A stretch of 64,000 bases of DNA from NCBI RefSeq assembly GCF_018494065.1, contig NZ_JABBFR010000001.1, positions 62,001 to 126,000 on the forward strand, read 5' to 3'. The position numbers were made by a program, and so were the translations under genes. Source of the DNA: Rosenbergiella gaditana. GTDB taxonomy: Bacteria; Pseudomonadota; Gammaproteobacteria; Enterobacterales; Enterobacteriaceae. A model generated the notes under the pieces. It saw only the letters and a program-made list of their open reading frames with translations, was not told the DNA's origin and searched no databases. Positions 8,308-18,310 of the stretch are shown here, one piece after another (position 1 is the first letter of the stretch; every line of letters starts with the position of its first letter).

Positions 8308-8833
8308 AAAAATCTTACAACATGAAAAAATCTTAATGATTTTTATATAAAATAACAGCTATTATAATTTTTACTTTATAGTTTTTATAGTGATCGTCGC
8401 CCCTGCTATTTTTTTAAGCAGCCAATCCGAATGATATCCCAGGCAATGAATAAAGTATAAATATAAAACTTATTGAGTTCATGTGATTAGTTTTTTTTAT
8501 ATTCAATCCGTGCTGTATTTTAAATCAACCCTATGATTTCTGGGTCTATATATATTAAAGCTACGTTAATGTTACCATTCTATAAATGATCAGTTATTTT
8601 TTACTTATTATTTATTTTCTTTCTGATTTACAATGCAAAAGCTTTTCAAAAACTTTAATACCACTCTTTGCCTATATGATCTAAATCAATATGAAACTTA
8701 ATGTTTAATAATGTGTATTGTGAAATTATTAATAACAATGTAACTTCTAATAATGTTATGAAGAATAATAAAAAAGCTCTTTATACTACTGCCCGATGAT
8801 TCATTTATAACCAAATAATTAACTGAGGTTTTC
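8308..8833. other. AT-rich regulatory region upstream of flhDC
   Basis: About 525 very AT-rich bases with no credible gene. In E. coli the flhDC leader is long and receives CRP, H-NS, OmpR, RcsB and LrhA input. Here I can point to a CRP/FNR-type palindrome at 8676-8689 and a TATACT -10-like element at 8782-8787 with a poor -35. The uspC gene that lies here in E. coli K-12 is absent. Confidence 0.6.
8676..8689 (+). promoter_or_regulatory. Candidate CRP/FNR-type site upstream of flhD
   Basis: ATGAT-CTAA-ATCAA differs from the FNR consensus TTGAT-N4-ATCAA at one base and also resembles weak CRP half-sites. It lies about 100 bases before the possible -10 at 8782. CRP activation of flhDC is established in E. 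coli; which regulator would bind here is a guess. Confidence 0.35.
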
Positions 8834-9169
8834 GTGGACAATTCAGATATTGTAAAACAAATCTATGGAATTAATTTATCATATCTTCTGTTAGCCCAAA
8901 GGATGCTAAAAGAAGATAAATATGCAGCATTTTATCGACTAGGTATGGAAGAGAGTTTGGCTGAAAAAATAATGGAGTTAAGTCTACATGAATTAGTCAA
9001 GCTCGCAGAAACTAATCAACTTATATGCAAGTTACGATTTGAAAAAACAGATGTTATTGAAAAATTAACGCAAGATTCACGGGTCGATGATCTGCAGCAA
9101 ATCCATACCGGTATCATGCTAGCCAGTAATTTATTACAAGCTCGGGCCAGCAGTAAACGACTAAGATAA
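8834..9169 (+). CDS. flhD: Flagellar transcriptional activator FlhD
   Basis: A 111-residue subunit of the FlhD4C2 complex, which switches on class 2 flagellar genes. The central [13 protein letters not shown] and C-terminal [21 protein letters not shown] segments match E. coli FlhD closely. The start is a GTG at 8834 preceded by TGAGG. flhC follows after 13 bases. Confidence 0.95.
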   Translation: MDNSDIVKQIYGINLSYLLLAQRMLKEDKYAAFYRLGMEESLAEKIMELSLHELVKLAETNQLICKLRFEKTDVIEKLTQDSRVDDLQQIHTGIMLASNLLQARASSKRLR

Positions 9170-9182
9170 TAGTGGGAAAATC

Positions 9183-9767
9183 ATGAAAGAGAAAAGCGTA
9201 TTAAGAGAGGGACACGATATTCGTGTAGCGATGGACCTTATCAGGCTGGGGGCAAGATTACAGCTGCTTGAAAATGAAACCGTGTTAAGTAGAGGGCGTT
9301 TGATACGGTTGTATAAGGAGATTAAGGGATCTCCTCCTCCAAAAGGGATGCTGCCTTTCTCAACAGACTGGTTTATGACTTGGGAACATAACATTCATGC
9401 GACAGTTTTTTACCATGCGTGGCTATTTTTAAGAAAAACGACTGATAAAACAGATGTCGATTGTCTCATTCTGGCTTATCGCTTGTATTTAGAGCAATGT
9501 CCTGTCGAGGTGGAGGGTAATGAACCGCTACTCGGTTTAACACGCGCTTGGACATTAATTCGTTTTGCTGAGAGTGGAATGATCGAACTATCAGCCTGCC
9601 GACTGTGTCAGGGGCAGTTTATCAATCACGCTCACCAGCCTAAAGGGAGCTTTGTGTGCAGTCTATGCCAACCGCCTTCAAGGGCAATAAAAAAACGTAA
9701 ACTTTGTTATTCAGAGGCCGATAAAGGGTATGAAGAGAATAAAGGGTTACGTTATGGAATGTTATGA
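9183..9767 (+). CDS. flhC: Flagellar transcriptional activator FlhC
   Basis: A 194-residue DNA-binding partner of FlhD. The four zinc ligands of the C-terminal zinc-binding region are present as C139-x2-C142 and C159-x2-C162. The N-terminal helical region ([21 protein letters not shown]) is conserved. It forms a bicistronic operon with flhD; motA starts about 85 bases downstream. The protein would act at class 2 promoters together with sigma-70. Confidence 0.96.
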   Translation: MKEKSVLREGHDIRVAMDLIRLGARLQLLENETVLSRGRLIRLYKEIKGSPPPKGMLPFSTDWFMTWEHNIHATVFYHAWLFLRKTTDKTDVDCLILAYRLYLEQCPVEVEGNEPLLGLTRAWTLIRFAESGMIELSACRLCQGQFINHAHQPKGSFVCSLCQPPSRAIKKRKLCYSEADKGYEENKGLRYGML

Positions 9768-9853
9768 ATAATTAAATTAACATTTCAACAATATATCTAT
9801 CAGTAACTCCTTTATTTAAAAATACCAGAGATGTACCTTGTTAGGGAGTGACT

Positions 9854-10741
9854 GTGTTTATAATTATCGGCTATATTATAGTGACTGCATCGATCCTCGG
9901 TGGCTACGCGATGGTAGGTGGCCACATGGGAGCGTTATATCAACCCTCAGAATTAGTCATAATTGGCGGTGCAGGCGTAGGGGCTTTATTTGTTGGCAAC
10001 AATAGTAAAGCCTTAAAAAAGACACTTACATCAATACCCATCTTATTTCGAGGCTCTAACTATACTAAACAGCATTATCTTTCACTGATGAGTTTGTTAT
10101 TCAATATTATGTCTAAATCGAGGCAGCAGGGGCTATTATCAATAGAAAAAGATATTGAAGATCCTAGTGCGAGTGAGCTCTTTAACCAATATCCCAAGCT
10201 GACGGCCGATCCATTACTGCTTCATTTTCTGGCCGATTACTTGCGGCTGATGATAAGCGGAAATATGAGTGCCTTAGAAATCGAATCGCTGATGGACGAG
10301 GAGATTGAGACCTGTGAACATGAAAGCGATGTTCCGGCACAAAGTATCTCGGCAGTGGGCGATGCTTTACCCGCTTTTGGTATTGTTGCCGCGGTAATGG
10401 GGGTGGTTCATGCACTGGCTTCAGCGGATAGACCCCCTGCTGAGCTTGGCGAACTGATCGCCCACGCGATGGTCGGAACGTTTCTAGGGATACTACTTTC
10501 TTACGGTTTTGTCTCCCCCCTCGCCACGGTATTACGTCAAAAATCGGCGGAAAAAATCAAAATGTTGCAGTGTATTAAAGTGACATTATTAGCCAATATG
10601 CATGGTTATGCCCCGCAAGTGGCGGTGGAATTTGGCCGCAAAGTCCTTTATACCACAGAACGGCCAGCCTTCACTGAGCTGGAAGAATTCGTACGCAATA
10701 ATAAACCAGGCACGCGTAGCTCGGAGGGCGGCGAAGAATGA
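9854..10741 (+). CDS. motA: Flagellar motor stator protein MotA
   Basis: An inner-membrane protein of about 295 residues that, with MotB, forms the proton channel driving flagellar rotation. Hydrophobic segments at the N-terminus, around residues 30-55, and at about 170-190 and 200-225 (FGIVAAVMGVVHAL; VGTFLGILLSYGF) fit the four-helix topology; the cytoplasmic loop contains the conserved EIEALMDEE-like segment. I prefer the GTG at 9854 over the one at 9848 because TAGGGAG then has normal spacing and the N-terminus aligns with E. coli MotA. No clear sigma-28 promoter was found before it. It overlaps motB by four bases. Confidence 0.94.
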   Translation: MFIIIGYIIVTASILGGYAMVGGHMGALYQPSELVIIGGAGVGALFVGNNSKALKKTLTSIPILFRGSNYTKQHYLSLMSLLFNIMSKSRQQGLLSIEKDIEDPSASELFNQYPKLTADPLLLHFLADYLRLMISGNMSALEIESLMDEEIETCEHESDVPAQSISAVGDALPAFGIVAAVMGVVHALASADRPPAELGELIAHAMVGTFLGILLSYGFVSPLATVLRQKSAEKIKMLQCIKVTLLANMHGYAPQVAVEFGRKVLYTTERPAFTELEEFVRNNKPGTRSSEGGEE

Positions 10742-11682
10742 AGGACTCTAGGCCTCCAATTATAGTGATCAAAAAGAAGAAAAAGCATGCACGGCATGAT
10801 AGTCACGGAGCATGGAAGATTGCGTATGCTGACTTTATGACCGCAATGATGGCTTTTTTTATGGTGATGTGGTTGATCTCCATTGCCGACCCACAAAAGT
10901 TAGAATCTTTAGCCGACTATTTTCGTATGCCCTTACGGGTAGCCCTATCACCAGGAAAATACCAAAGTGATACGACAAATATTATTCCTGGCGGCAAGGC
11001 GGGTCGTAAAACGGAATCTATCGAAAGCTTACCAAATCCGTCAATGAGTCATAAGAATAAAGATCGTGACCGTAAAGCATTACAAGGTATTAAAAATAAA
11101 ATTGAACAATTGCTGATCACTGACCCTCGATTGAAATCCCTACGCCCCCATTTGTTTCTCACCATGATTAATCAGGGATTACGGATACAAATAGTGGACA
11201 GTCAGCAACGGCCGATGTTTCTTAAGGGCAGTGCAGTTATTGAGCCCTATATGGCGGAAATTCTGCATGCATTAACCCCTATTCTAAACGATGTCCCCAA
11301 TAAAATGAGTATTGCCGGTCACACCGATAACTCGCCTTATGTGACAGGGGAACATGGTTTTAGTAATTGGGAATTATCGACACAGCGGGCTAATTCATCA
11401 CGGCGTGAGCTGGTAAAAGCCGGGCTAGTCGAAGGAAAAGTACTCCGAATTACTGGTATGTCAGACACAATGAATATGAAAGATGTCCCCTCCGATGCCC
11501 CTGAAAATCGCCGTATTAGTTTGTTAATCTTAACCCATGATGCAGAAGACGAGATTGAAAAGGAGAACCATGAAGATCAAGCCCTGGTGATCACCGACGC
11601 GGGTGAGCTTCAACGTGCGGTTGCGCCGCAAAGTACGGATCAGGATGAAAAAGATAAAAAACCGACGGAGAGGAAAGAGTAA
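10738..11682 (+). CDS. motB: Flagellar motor stator protein MotB
   Basis: A 314-residue stator subunit anchored to peptidoglycan. It has a basic N-terminus, a single membrane helix (ADFMTAMMAFFMVMWLISI) carrying the essential proton-carrying aspartate D32, and a C-terminal OmpA-like domain with the SIAGHTDNSPY and RRISLLIL motifs. The ATG overlaps the motA stop (ATGA), implying coupled translation and balanced subunit synthesis. The C-terminal tail is acidic and lysine-rich. Confidence 0.96.
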   Translation: MKDSRPPIIVIKKKKKHARHDSHGAWKIAYADFMTAMMAFFMVMWLISIADPQKLESLADYFRMPLRVALSPGKYQSDTTNIIPGGKAGRKTESIESLPNPSMSHKNKDRDRKALQGIKNKIEQLLITDPRLKSLRPHLFLTMINQGLRIQIVDSQQRPMFLKGSAVIEPYMAEILHALTPILNDVPNKMSIAGHTDNSPYVTGEHGFSNWELSTQRANSSRRELVKAGLVEGKVLRITGMSDTMNMKDVPSDAPENRRISLLILTHDAEDEIEKENHEDQALVITDAGELQRAVAPQSTDQDEKDKKPTERKE

Positions 11683-11685
11683 AGA

Positions 11686-13641
11686 ATGGATATCTCTGAT
11701 TTTTCTCAAACATTTTTTGATGAAGCAGATGAATTATTGGCCGATATGGAGCAGCACCTGCTGGCACTTGATCCTTCAAATCCTGATTCAGAACAGCTTA
11801 ATGCAATATTTCGAGCAGCTCACTCCATTAAGGGGGGTGCTGGAACCTTTGGTTTCAACATTCTGCAAGAAACCACACATATTTTGGAAAACATTCTTGA
11901 TAATGCGCGACGAGGCGAATTGTCATTAACCAGTCAGCTTATTGATCTCTTTCTGGAAACCAAAGATATCATGCAAGACCAACTTAATGCCTATAAAAAC
12001 TCAGCACAACCGAATGAGGAAACGTTTCAATATATTTGCGAAATGCTACGCAAGATTGCGCTAAGTGAACCGGCTAAAATAGATAATAACACCGCAGCGC
12101 CGTTGGGTGAGGCGGCTGATACAGTACAGCCCTCACTCGCCGAGCAGACGGTACGCATAAAGCTGTCGCGGCTGAAAAGCACAGAAATTACGCTATTACT
12201 GCAAGAGATTAAACATCTTGGAAGTGTGACGCTGCTCGAACAGGATGCGAAGAGCGTCGATATGATGGTGAAGGGCGTCAGTCGAGATGACTTAATCGCC
12301 GTGCTCTGTTTTATCATTAATGAAGATCAAATTAGTTTTCCCAAGATAGAACCCCCTCAATCGTTGCCAAGCAGTGAGTCGAGTACCAAAGCGGTGGCGA
12401 CTGCGCCTCCGCCGGTAAGCAGTAAACCTATCGCCACGGCGACTAAAGCACCGGACAGTGGCAGTATTAGGGTAGCGGTGGAGAAAGTTGATCAGCTGAT
12501 TAACTTGGTGGGGGAGTTAGTCATTACCCAATCAATGCTATTACAGCATGTCTCAGAATTAGAACCGACGCTTCACGGGGCATTATTTAATACGGTTAAC
12601 CAACTTGAGCGTAATGCGCGTGATTTACAAGAGTCGGTCATGTCGATACGTATGATGCCGATGGAATATGTCTTTAGTCGCTTTCCACGTCTTGTTCGAG
12701 ACTTGGCGACAAAGCTCGGGAAAAAAGTGGAGCTAACGTTACAAGGGGGATCGACGGAATTAGATAAGAGTTTAATTGAGCGAATTATCGATCCACTGAC
12801 CCACCTGGTGCGTAATAGTCTGGATCACGGTGTGGAATCTGCAGACACGCGTCGTGCCGCCGGAAAATCGGCGGAAGGTAACTTAATTCTCTCGGCAGAA
12901 CATCGTGGTGGCAGTATCTGTATTGAAGTGACCGATGATGGTGCAGGGTTGAATCTAGACAGAATTTACCAAAAAGCCTTAAGTTCAGGCATTCCGGTAC
13001 AAGAGTCGATGAGTCCTGAGGAAATCGCACAACTTATTTTTGCTCCAGGATTTTCGACCGCAGAGCAAGTCACCGATGTCTCCGGTCGTGGGGTCGGGAT
13101 GGATGTGGTAAAGCGAAATATCCAAGAAATGGGTGGGCATGTTGAGATTGCTACGCAACTAGGGAAAGGGACGACTATTCGTATTTTACTCCCACTGACA
13201 TTGGCGATATTAGATGGTATGTCGGTAAAAAGTGGTAATGAAGTATTTATCGTTCCGGTGAATGCCGTAATGGAATCATTACAACCCCGTAAGGTTGAAT
13301 TAAAGTATTTAGCGGGTGGTGAGTGCGTGCTGGAAGTACGAGGTGAATACCTCCCCCTTATTTCATTAGCGAAAATATTCGATATTAGGGCTGCCCGCGA
13401 AGATCCTACCGAAGGCATTGTCATTATTTTACAAAATGCAGGTAAACGCTTTGCATTATTAGTCGATTATTTATTGGGTCAGCATCAAGTTGTAGTGAAA
13501 AACTTAGAAAGTAATTATCGCCGTGTACAGGGTATTTCTGCAGCGACCATTATGGGTGATGGCAGTGTTGCTTTTATTGTTGACGTTTCAGTATTGCAAG
13601 CGGTTAATCGCGAAAAGATTTCATTACAGATCGAAAGTTAA
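11686..13641 (+). CDS. cheA: Chemotaxis histidine kinase CheA
   Basis: A 651-residue kinase with the classical P1-P5 layout. The phosphorylated histidine is H46 in AAHSIKGG; numbering is two lower than E. coli because the protein starts at MDISDF. P2 (CheY/CheB docking) lies around residues 155-230, P3 dimerisation near 265-330 and P4 ATP binding has N, G1 (DDGAGL) and G2 (GRGVGMDV) boxes. The CheW-like P5 regulatory domain is at the C-terminus. It relays receptor signals to CheY and CheB. It begins three bases after motB and sits in the mot-che operon. Confidence 0.96.
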   Translation: MDISDFSQTFFDEADELLADMEQHLLALDPSNPDSEQLNAIFRAAHSIKGGAGTFGFNILQETTHILENILDNARRGELSLTSQLIDLFLETKDIMQDQLNAYKNSAQPNEETFQYICEMLRKIALSEPAKIDNNTAAPLGEAADTVQPSLAEQTVRIKLSRLKSTEITLLLQEIKHLGSVTLLEQDAKSVDMMVKGVSRDDLIAVLCFIINEDQISFPKIEPPQSLPSSESSTKAVATAPPPVSSKPIATATKAPDSGSIRVAVEKVDQLINLVGELVITQSMLLQHVSELEPTLHGALFNTVNQLERNARDLQESVMSIRMMPMEYVFSRFPRLVRDLATKLGKKVELTLQGGSTELDKSLIERIIDPLTHLVRNSLDHGVESADTRRAAGKSAEGNLILSAEHRGGSICIEVTDDGAGLNLDRIYQKALSSGIPVQESMSPEEIAQLIFAPGFSTAEQVTDVSGRGVGMDVVKRNIQEMGGHVEIATQLGKGTTIRILLPLTLAILDGMSVKSGNEVFIVPVNAVMESLQPRKVELKYLAGGECVLEVRGEYLPLISLAKIFDIRAAREDPTEGIVIILQNAGKRFALLVDYLLGQHQVVVKNLESNYRRVQGISAATIMGDGSVAFIVDVSVLQAVNREKISLQIES

Positions 13642-13656
13642 TGTTTAGGAATAGCT

Positions 13657-14136
13657 ATGGAAAGTAAAAATGAAGAGAGCCAGAGCCAAGAGTATCTTAT
13701 TTTTACCTTGGGTAAAGAAGAGTACGGTATCGATATATTAAAAGTTCAAGAAATTAGAGGTTATGACCAGGTTACACGGATAGCTAATACACCGAAATTT
13801 ATTAAAGGGGTTACCAATTTACGTGGTGTAATAGTCCCAATTATTGACCTAAGGGTTAAATTTGTACAGGAAAATATCTCTTATAACGATAATACCGTGG
13901 TCATTGTACTGAATTTAGCTGAGCGTATCGTCGGTATTGTGGTCGATGGCGTATCCGATGTTCTCGCCCTGACATCTGAAGATATTCGTGCAGCACCGGA
14001 ATTTAGCGTAACGCTTTCTACTGAGTATCTCACCGGACTCGGGGCGCATGGTGACAGAATGTTGATTCTTGTCGATATCCAGAAATTATTAAATAGTGAA
14101 GAGATGGCCTTAGTCGATCGACTGCACGCAGGTTAA
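13657..14136 (+). CDS. cheW: Chemotaxis coupling protein CheW
   Basis: A 159-residue SH3-like adaptor that links CheA to chemoreceptors in the polar array. Conserved features are the [13 protein letters not shown] start of the domain, [16 protein letters not shown] and the LVDIQKLL end. The length is slightly below that of E. coli CheW (167). It lies 15 bases after cheA. A sigma-28 promoter for the next gene starts shortly after its stop. Confidence 0.95.
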   Translation: MESKNEESQSQEYLIFTLGKEEYGIDILKVQEIRGYDQVTRIANTPKFIKGVTNLRGVIVPIIDLRVKFVQENISYNDNTVVIVLNLAERIVGIVVDGVSDVLALTSEDIRAAPEFSVTLSTEYLTGLGAHGDRMLILVDIQKLLNSEEMALVDRLHAG

Positions 14137-14155
14137 ACATTGTTCGTCACCACTA

Positions 14156-14182
14156 TAAAGAAAAGGACGCGATTACCGATAA
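14156..14182 (+). promoter_or_regulatory. FliA (sigma-28) promoter of the chemoreceptor gene
   Basis: TAAAGAAA, then exactly 11 bases, then ACCGATAA. The sigma-28 consensus is TAAAGTTT-N11-GCCGATAA, so the spacing is exact and all but three or so positions match. It ends 32 bases before the receptor ATG, giving a short leader. This makes the receptor a class 3 gene with its own promoter inside the che cluster. Confidence 0.85.
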
Positions 14183-14214
14183 GGTAATTATATAAAAGGA
14201 CAATAGGGGACCCT

Positions 14215-15882
14215 ATGTTACGCAAGCTTAAAGTTGTCAGCAGTTTATTACTAATTCTTTCTATTATGGGAGTGCTACAGATTGTGAGTAGTGCAATCTT
14301 TTTAGAAATGTCGAAAGGTAACCAAACTATATTCACTCAAAACCAAAAACTAAGGGTCCAACAGCAAAGCATTTCTGATGCCACTTCGTTTTTATTAGAG
14401 GCAAGGTCAAATATAAATTTTGGCATGATCTACTCTTTGCAAAATGCCAAAGAGGAAGGGTTTGATGAGAAGATTAAAAAGTTTTTAAGTAGAGCGGAGG
14501 AAAATATTCAACAAGCAGATGATGAATATAAAGTCTTCTGGAATACTTTTGTAGAGAAAGAAAGGGAAAATGCAAAACTTGATGCGATGAGTCGTGCATT
14601 TATTGATTATCGAAATGGGCTAGATAATTTATTAGTTTTACTTCGTGAAGGGAAAGTAAAAGAATTTATGACGACCCCAGTCATGGATAAGCAAAAGGAT
14701 TTCGATAAAAAAATGAATCAATGGTATAGCAAAAACGAGAAAGAGGTTGAAATTGGTATCGACCATAGTCGTCAGCAATATGAGCGTGCATTGATCTTAA
14801 CCGGTGTTTTTATTGCGATAACCTTGTTCGTTATTTTCTTAGCCTGGGTAGGTATTCATCGGATATTACTTAAACCATTACATGCGTGTATTCATCATAT
14901 TCAAAATGTTGCACGGGGCGACCTGACACAATCGATAGAAATCGTGAGTAAAAATGAGATGGGGGATCTGCTCACGACCATGAAGTATATGCAGGATGAG
15001 TTAAAACATACGGTAGGTTTGGTGAGGGATAGCTCAGAGTCAATCTTTAGTGGGGCGAGTGAAATTGCTAATGGCAGTAATGATCTGTCTGCACGAACCG
15101 AGCAGCAAGCAGCTTCTTTAGAAGAAACCGCCTCCAGTATGGAGCAACTGACCGCGACGGTGAAACAGAATGCGGAGAATGCTCGTCAAGCCTCGCAATT
15201 AGCCCTTAATGCTTCAGAGACTGCGCGTCATGGTGGGAACGTTGTCGATAAGGTCGTCACGACAATGAAAGATATTGCCGATAGTTCCAAGAAAATTTCG
15301 GATATTACCAGCGTTATTGATGGGATTGCTTTTCAAACCAATATTCTCGCGCTGAATGCTGCAGTCGAAGCTGCCCGTGCTGGGGAGCAAGGGCGTGGGT
15401 TTGCTGTGGTAGCAGGAGAGGTTCGCAACTTAGCACAACGTAGTGCGCAAGCAGCAAAAGAGATCAAAACCTTGATCGAGGATTCAGTAAATCGTATCGA
15501 TTCAGGTTCCCAGTTGGTGGAAAACGCGGGGGTTACGATGGGCGAAATAGTCAATGCAGTCACTCGTGTCACCGATATCATGGGAGAGATCGCTTCAGCA
15601 TCTGAAGAGCAAAGTCGCGGTATCGATCTGGTGAGTACTGCGGTGACTGAAATGGACCAAGTGACGCAACAAAATGCCACATTAGTTGAAGAGTCTGCGA
15701 CGGCTGCAGCAACCTTAGAAGAGCAAGCTGGATTACTCAAACAAGCTGTAGCGGTATTCCGTGTCGGTCACGCTTCGTCGTCCCTACCGGTTAGCCAGGC
15801 TACGCTCAAACACTCCTCGCCAGCAACAGCCTCAGTCAGTGCTAGCCAAATGACAAATAATAATGATTGGGAAACATTTTAA
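14215..15882 (+). CDS. Methyl-accepting chemotaxis protein (Tar/Tsr type)
   Basis: A 555-residue inner-membrane chemoreceptor. Its parts are TM1 (about 10-30), a Tar-type periplasmic four-helix domain (about 31-190), TM2 (about 191-213), a HAMP domain and a long cytoplasmic signalling coiled coil with the invariant hairpin tip ([26 protein letters not shown] segment). It ends in DWETF, a CheR/CheB tether like NWETF. The periplasmic pocket aligns without gaps to E. coli Tar through residue 73: R64 is kept, but R69 is F and R73 is Y, and the residue matching Tar T154 is V156. The usual amino-acid ligands are therefore unlikely. It is the only receptor gene in the cluster. Confidence 0.93.
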   Translation: MLRKLKVVSSLLLILSIMGVLQIVSSAIFLEMSKGNQTIFTQNQKLRVQQQSISDATSFLLEARSNINFGMIYSLQNAKEEGFDEKIKKFLSRAEENIQQADDEYKVFWNTFVEKERENAKLDAMSRAFIDYRNGLDNLLVLLREGKVKEFMTTPVMDKQKDFDKKMNQWYSKNEKEVEIGIDHSRQQYERALILTGVFIAITLFVIFLAWVGIHRILLKPLHACIHHIQNVARGDLTQSIEIVSKNEMGDLLTTMKYMQDELKHTVGLVRDSSESIFSGASEIANGSNDLSARTEQQAASLEETASSMEQLTATVKQNAENARQASQLALNASETARHGGNVVDKVVTTMKDIADSSKKISDITSVIDGIAFQTNILALNAAVEAARAGEQGRGFAVVAGEVRNLAQRSAQAAKEIKTLIEDSVNRIDSGSQLVENAGVTMGEIVNAVTRVTDIMGEIASASEEQSRGIDLVSTAVTEMDQVTQQNATLVEESATAAATLEEQAGLLKQAVAVFRVGHASSSLPVSQATLKHSSPATASVSASQMTNNNDWETF

Positions 15883-15896
15883 TCTATAAACTCACT

Positions 15897-15929
15897 GGGA
15901 TAAGACCTGTAAAAAGGTCTTATCCCTTT
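15897..15929 (+). terminator. Terminator-like hairpin between the receptor gene and cheR
   Basis: A perfect 12-base stem (GGGATAAGACCT and its complement) with a six-base loop GTAAAA, followed by only three T residues. It could be a leaky terminator that lets less transcript through to cheRBYZ than to the receptor gene. Confidence 0.65.
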
Positions 15930-15951
15930 GAGTCCATAAAGCGACGGGATC

Positions 15952-16818
15952 ATGCATAAACAACCCCCCAATATAACGTCTGCTTCCCCTGTGGCGCAAA
16001 GTGGACGTTATGAATTATCGGCACAAGATTTCCAGAAAATATCGGCGTTAATCTACCAGCGGGCAGGCATTGTGCTGGCCGCACATAAACAGGAGATGGT
16101 CTATAACCGCCTGTTAAAGCGGATAAGAGCACTTAATCTGGCTAATTTCAGTCAGTATATTCAGTTTTTAGAGAAAAACACGCAGAGCAGTGAGTGGCAA
16201 GAATTTACTAATTCCTTGACCACTAATCTGACCGCTTTTTTTCGTGAGGCACACCATTTTCCTATTTTAGCAAAACACGCTCAGCATCATAAAGGCTGCT
16301 TTACTCTGTGGTGCTGTGCGGCATCTACCGGGGAGGAGCCTTGGTCGCTAGCGATCACCTTAGCCGACACGTTAGGGTTGGGACCTGGGCGATTTCAAAT
16401 CTACGCCAGTGATATTGATACGCAAGTGTTGGAGAAAGGTAAGCTTGGGATCTATCGACAAGAGAACTTGTCGATGTTGACCCCTGAGCAGTTACAACGC
16501 TACTTCTTAAAAGGAACTGGAGAACATAGTGGACTCGTCAGAGTAAGACCTGAACTGGCTGCGACCGTAAACTTTTACCCGCTAAATTTGTTATCACCTG
16601 AGTGGAAACTAAAAGAGAAAGTCGATGCGATCTTCTGCCGGAATGTAATGATTTATTTCGATAAAGAAACACAACAGAGCATTTTAAGCCGGATGGTGAA
16701 TGTCCTTCAGCCCGATGGTTTACTGTTCGCGGGCCATTCAGAAAATTTAAGTCAATTAAGTACCCACTTTTCACTGCAGGGACAGACCGTTTACCGACTT
16801 GCGGAGAGGAAAAAATGA
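15952..16818 (+). CDS. cheR: Chemotaxis protein methyltransferase CheR
   Basis: A 288-residue SAM-dependent enzyme that methylates glutamates on chemoreceptors for adaptation. An N-terminal helical domain (about 15-90) is followed by the methyltransferase domain with [17 protein letters not shown] (SAM motif I), [11 protein letters not shown] and FCRNVMIYF. It can tether to the receptor's C-terminal DWETF. The start is the ATG at 15952 with a weak GGGA upstream. Its stop overlaps the cheB start (ATGA). Confidence 0.95.
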   Translation: MHKQPPNITSASPVAQSGRYELSAQDFQKISALIYQRAGIVLAAHKQEMVYNRLLKRIRALNLANFSQYIQFLEKNTQSSEWQEFTNSLTTNLTAFFREAHHFPILAKHAQHHKGCFTLWCCAASTGEEPWSLAITLADTLGLGPGRFQIYASDIDTQVLEKGKLGIYRQENLSMLTPEQLQRYFLKGTGEHSGLVRVRPELAATVNFYPLNLLSPEWKLKEKVDAIFCRNVMIYFDKETQQSILSRMVNVLQPDGLLFAGHSENLSQLSTHFSLQGQTVYRLAERKK

Positions 16819-17864
16819 ACAAGATAAGTGTGTTGTGTGTTGATGACTCCGCATTAATACGGCAATTAATGACGGAAATTGTTAACAGTCAAAAAGATAT
16901 GTTTATGGTGGCAACTGCCCCCGACCCGTTAGTTGCCCGTGAGTTGATTAAACAATACAACCCGATGGTACTGACGTTGGATGTGGAAATGCCCAAAATG
17001 GATGGCCTAGATTTCTTGGAAAAGTTGATACGTTTAAGACCGATGCCAGTCGTCATGGTTTCATCATTAACTGAGCGTGGATCTGAAGTCACGTTACGGG
17101 CGTTAGAGTTGGGTGCGGTAGATTTTGTCACTAAACCCCAAATCGGTATTCGTGATGGCATTATGCAATACGGTGAAAAAATCTGTGAAAAAATCAGATC
17201 TGCCGCGCAGGCTCGTCTCCCCAATCCTAATGGCCGCACCAGTGTTAAACAGATTTCACTGAAAACACTCATCGGTAGTGAAAAAATTATCGCAATAGGT
17301 GCTTCGACCGGGGGGACAGAGGCGATCCGACAAATTCTTGAGCCGCTGCCGCCAGCGTGTCCAGCACTATTGATTACACAGCATATGCCTGCCGGTTTTA
17401 CACACTCATTTGCTGAGCGCTTGAACCGTATTTGTCAGATCACTGTTAAAGAGGCTGAACAGGGCGAACGTGTGCTCCCAGGCCATGCCTATATTGCCCC
17501 GGGGGATATGCATATGGAGTTAGCGCGGTCGGGGGCAAACTATCAAATTCGGTTACTCAATACCCCGCCGGTCAATCGCCACCGACCGGCTGTCGATGTG
17601 TTGTTTAATTCAGTTGCCGCCTGTGCAGGGCGTAATGCTGTGGGCGTTCTACTCACCGGTATGGGTAATGATGGGGCGGTCGGTCTGTTAGAAATGAAAA
17701 AGGCTGGAAGTTGGACAATTGCTCAGAATGAGGCCAGTTGTGTGGTCTATGGCATGCCACGAGAAGCGGTAATTTTGAATGCGGCGAGTGAAGTCACCCA
17801 TCTTGATGACATCAGTCAGCACATGGTAAGTCGACTCGCCTCGGTGCAAGCCATACGCATTTAA
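16815..17864 (+). CDS. cheB: Chemotaxis methylesterase/deamidase CheB
   Basis: A 349-residue response regulator fused to a methylesterase. The receiver domain has the CVDDSALIR acidic pocket and the phospho-acceptor aspartate in [12 protein letters not shown]; the C-terminal catalytic domain has [10 protein letters not shown] (nucleophile serine), QHMPAGFT (histidine) and [10 protein letters not shown] (aspartate). Phosphorylation by CheA activates removal of receptor methyl groups, opposing CheR. It is translationally coupled to cheR by a four-base overlap. Confidence 0.96.
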   Translation: MNKISVLCVDDSALIRQLMTEIVNSQKDMFMVATAPDPLVARELIKQYNPMVLTLDVEMPKMDGLDFLEKLIRLRPMPVVMVSSLTERGSEVTLRALELGAVDFVTKPQIGIRDGIMQYGEKICEKIRSAAQARLPNPNGRTSVKQISLKTLIGSEKIIAIGASTGGTEAIRQILEPLPPACPALLITQHMPAGFTHSFAERLNRICQITVKEAEQGERVLPGHAYIAPGDMHMELARSGANYQIRLLNTPPVNRHRPAVDVLFNSVAACAGRNAVGVLLTGMGNDGAVGLLEMKKAGSWTIAQNEASCVVYGMPREAVILNAASEVTHLDDISQHMVSRLASVQAIRI

Positions 17865-17911
17865 GGTTGTTCGGATAACAGAGACACATTAACGGAAATA
17901 AGGAAATAATC

Positions 17912-18301
17912 ATGGCGGATAAGTCTCTTAATTTTTTAGTTGTTGACGACTTCACGACAATGCGTCGCATTGTACGAAATTTATTAAAAGAACTTGGTTT
18001 CACCAATGTCGATGAAGCGGAAGATGGGCAAGATGCCTTAAATAAACTTCAAGCCGGTAAGTTTGACTTTGTCATCTCAGACTGGAATATGCCCAATATG
18101 GACGGTTTAGCCCTATTGAAAACCCTACGGGCAGAGGAGCGATTTGCTCACTTACCCATCTTGATGGTTACGGCAGAGGCGAAGAAAGAAAATATTATTG
18201 CGGCGGCACAAGCTGGAGCCAGTGGCTATGTGGTCAAGCCTTTTACTGCCGCAATATTAGAAGAAAAGCTAAACAAAATTTTCGAAAAATACGGAATGTA
18301 A
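17912..18301 (+). CDS. cheY: Chemotaxis response regulator CheY
   Basis: A 129-residue single receiver domain, nearly the same as E. coli CheY. Phospho-acceptor D57 ([11 protein letters not shown]), D12-D13, T87 and K109 are at standard positions. Phospho-CheY binds FliM to promote clockwise rotation. One small difference is V106 in GYVVKPF, where E. coli has Y106, the residue that swings inward on activation. AAGGAAATAATC precedes the ATG. Confidence 0.96.
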   Translation: MADKSLNFLVVDDFTTMRRIVRNLLKELGFTNVDEAEDGQDALNKLQAGKFDFVISDWNMPNMDGLALLKTLRAEERFAHLPILMVTAEAKKENIIAAAQAGASGYVVKPFTAAILEEKLNKIFEKYGM

Positions 18302-18310
18302 GGAGTTCCT

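Noticed and set aside
9768..9853. A sigma-28 promoter before motA
   Set aside because: TAACATTT occurs with an 11-base spacer, but the -10 part (CTATCAGT) does not fit GCCGATAA.
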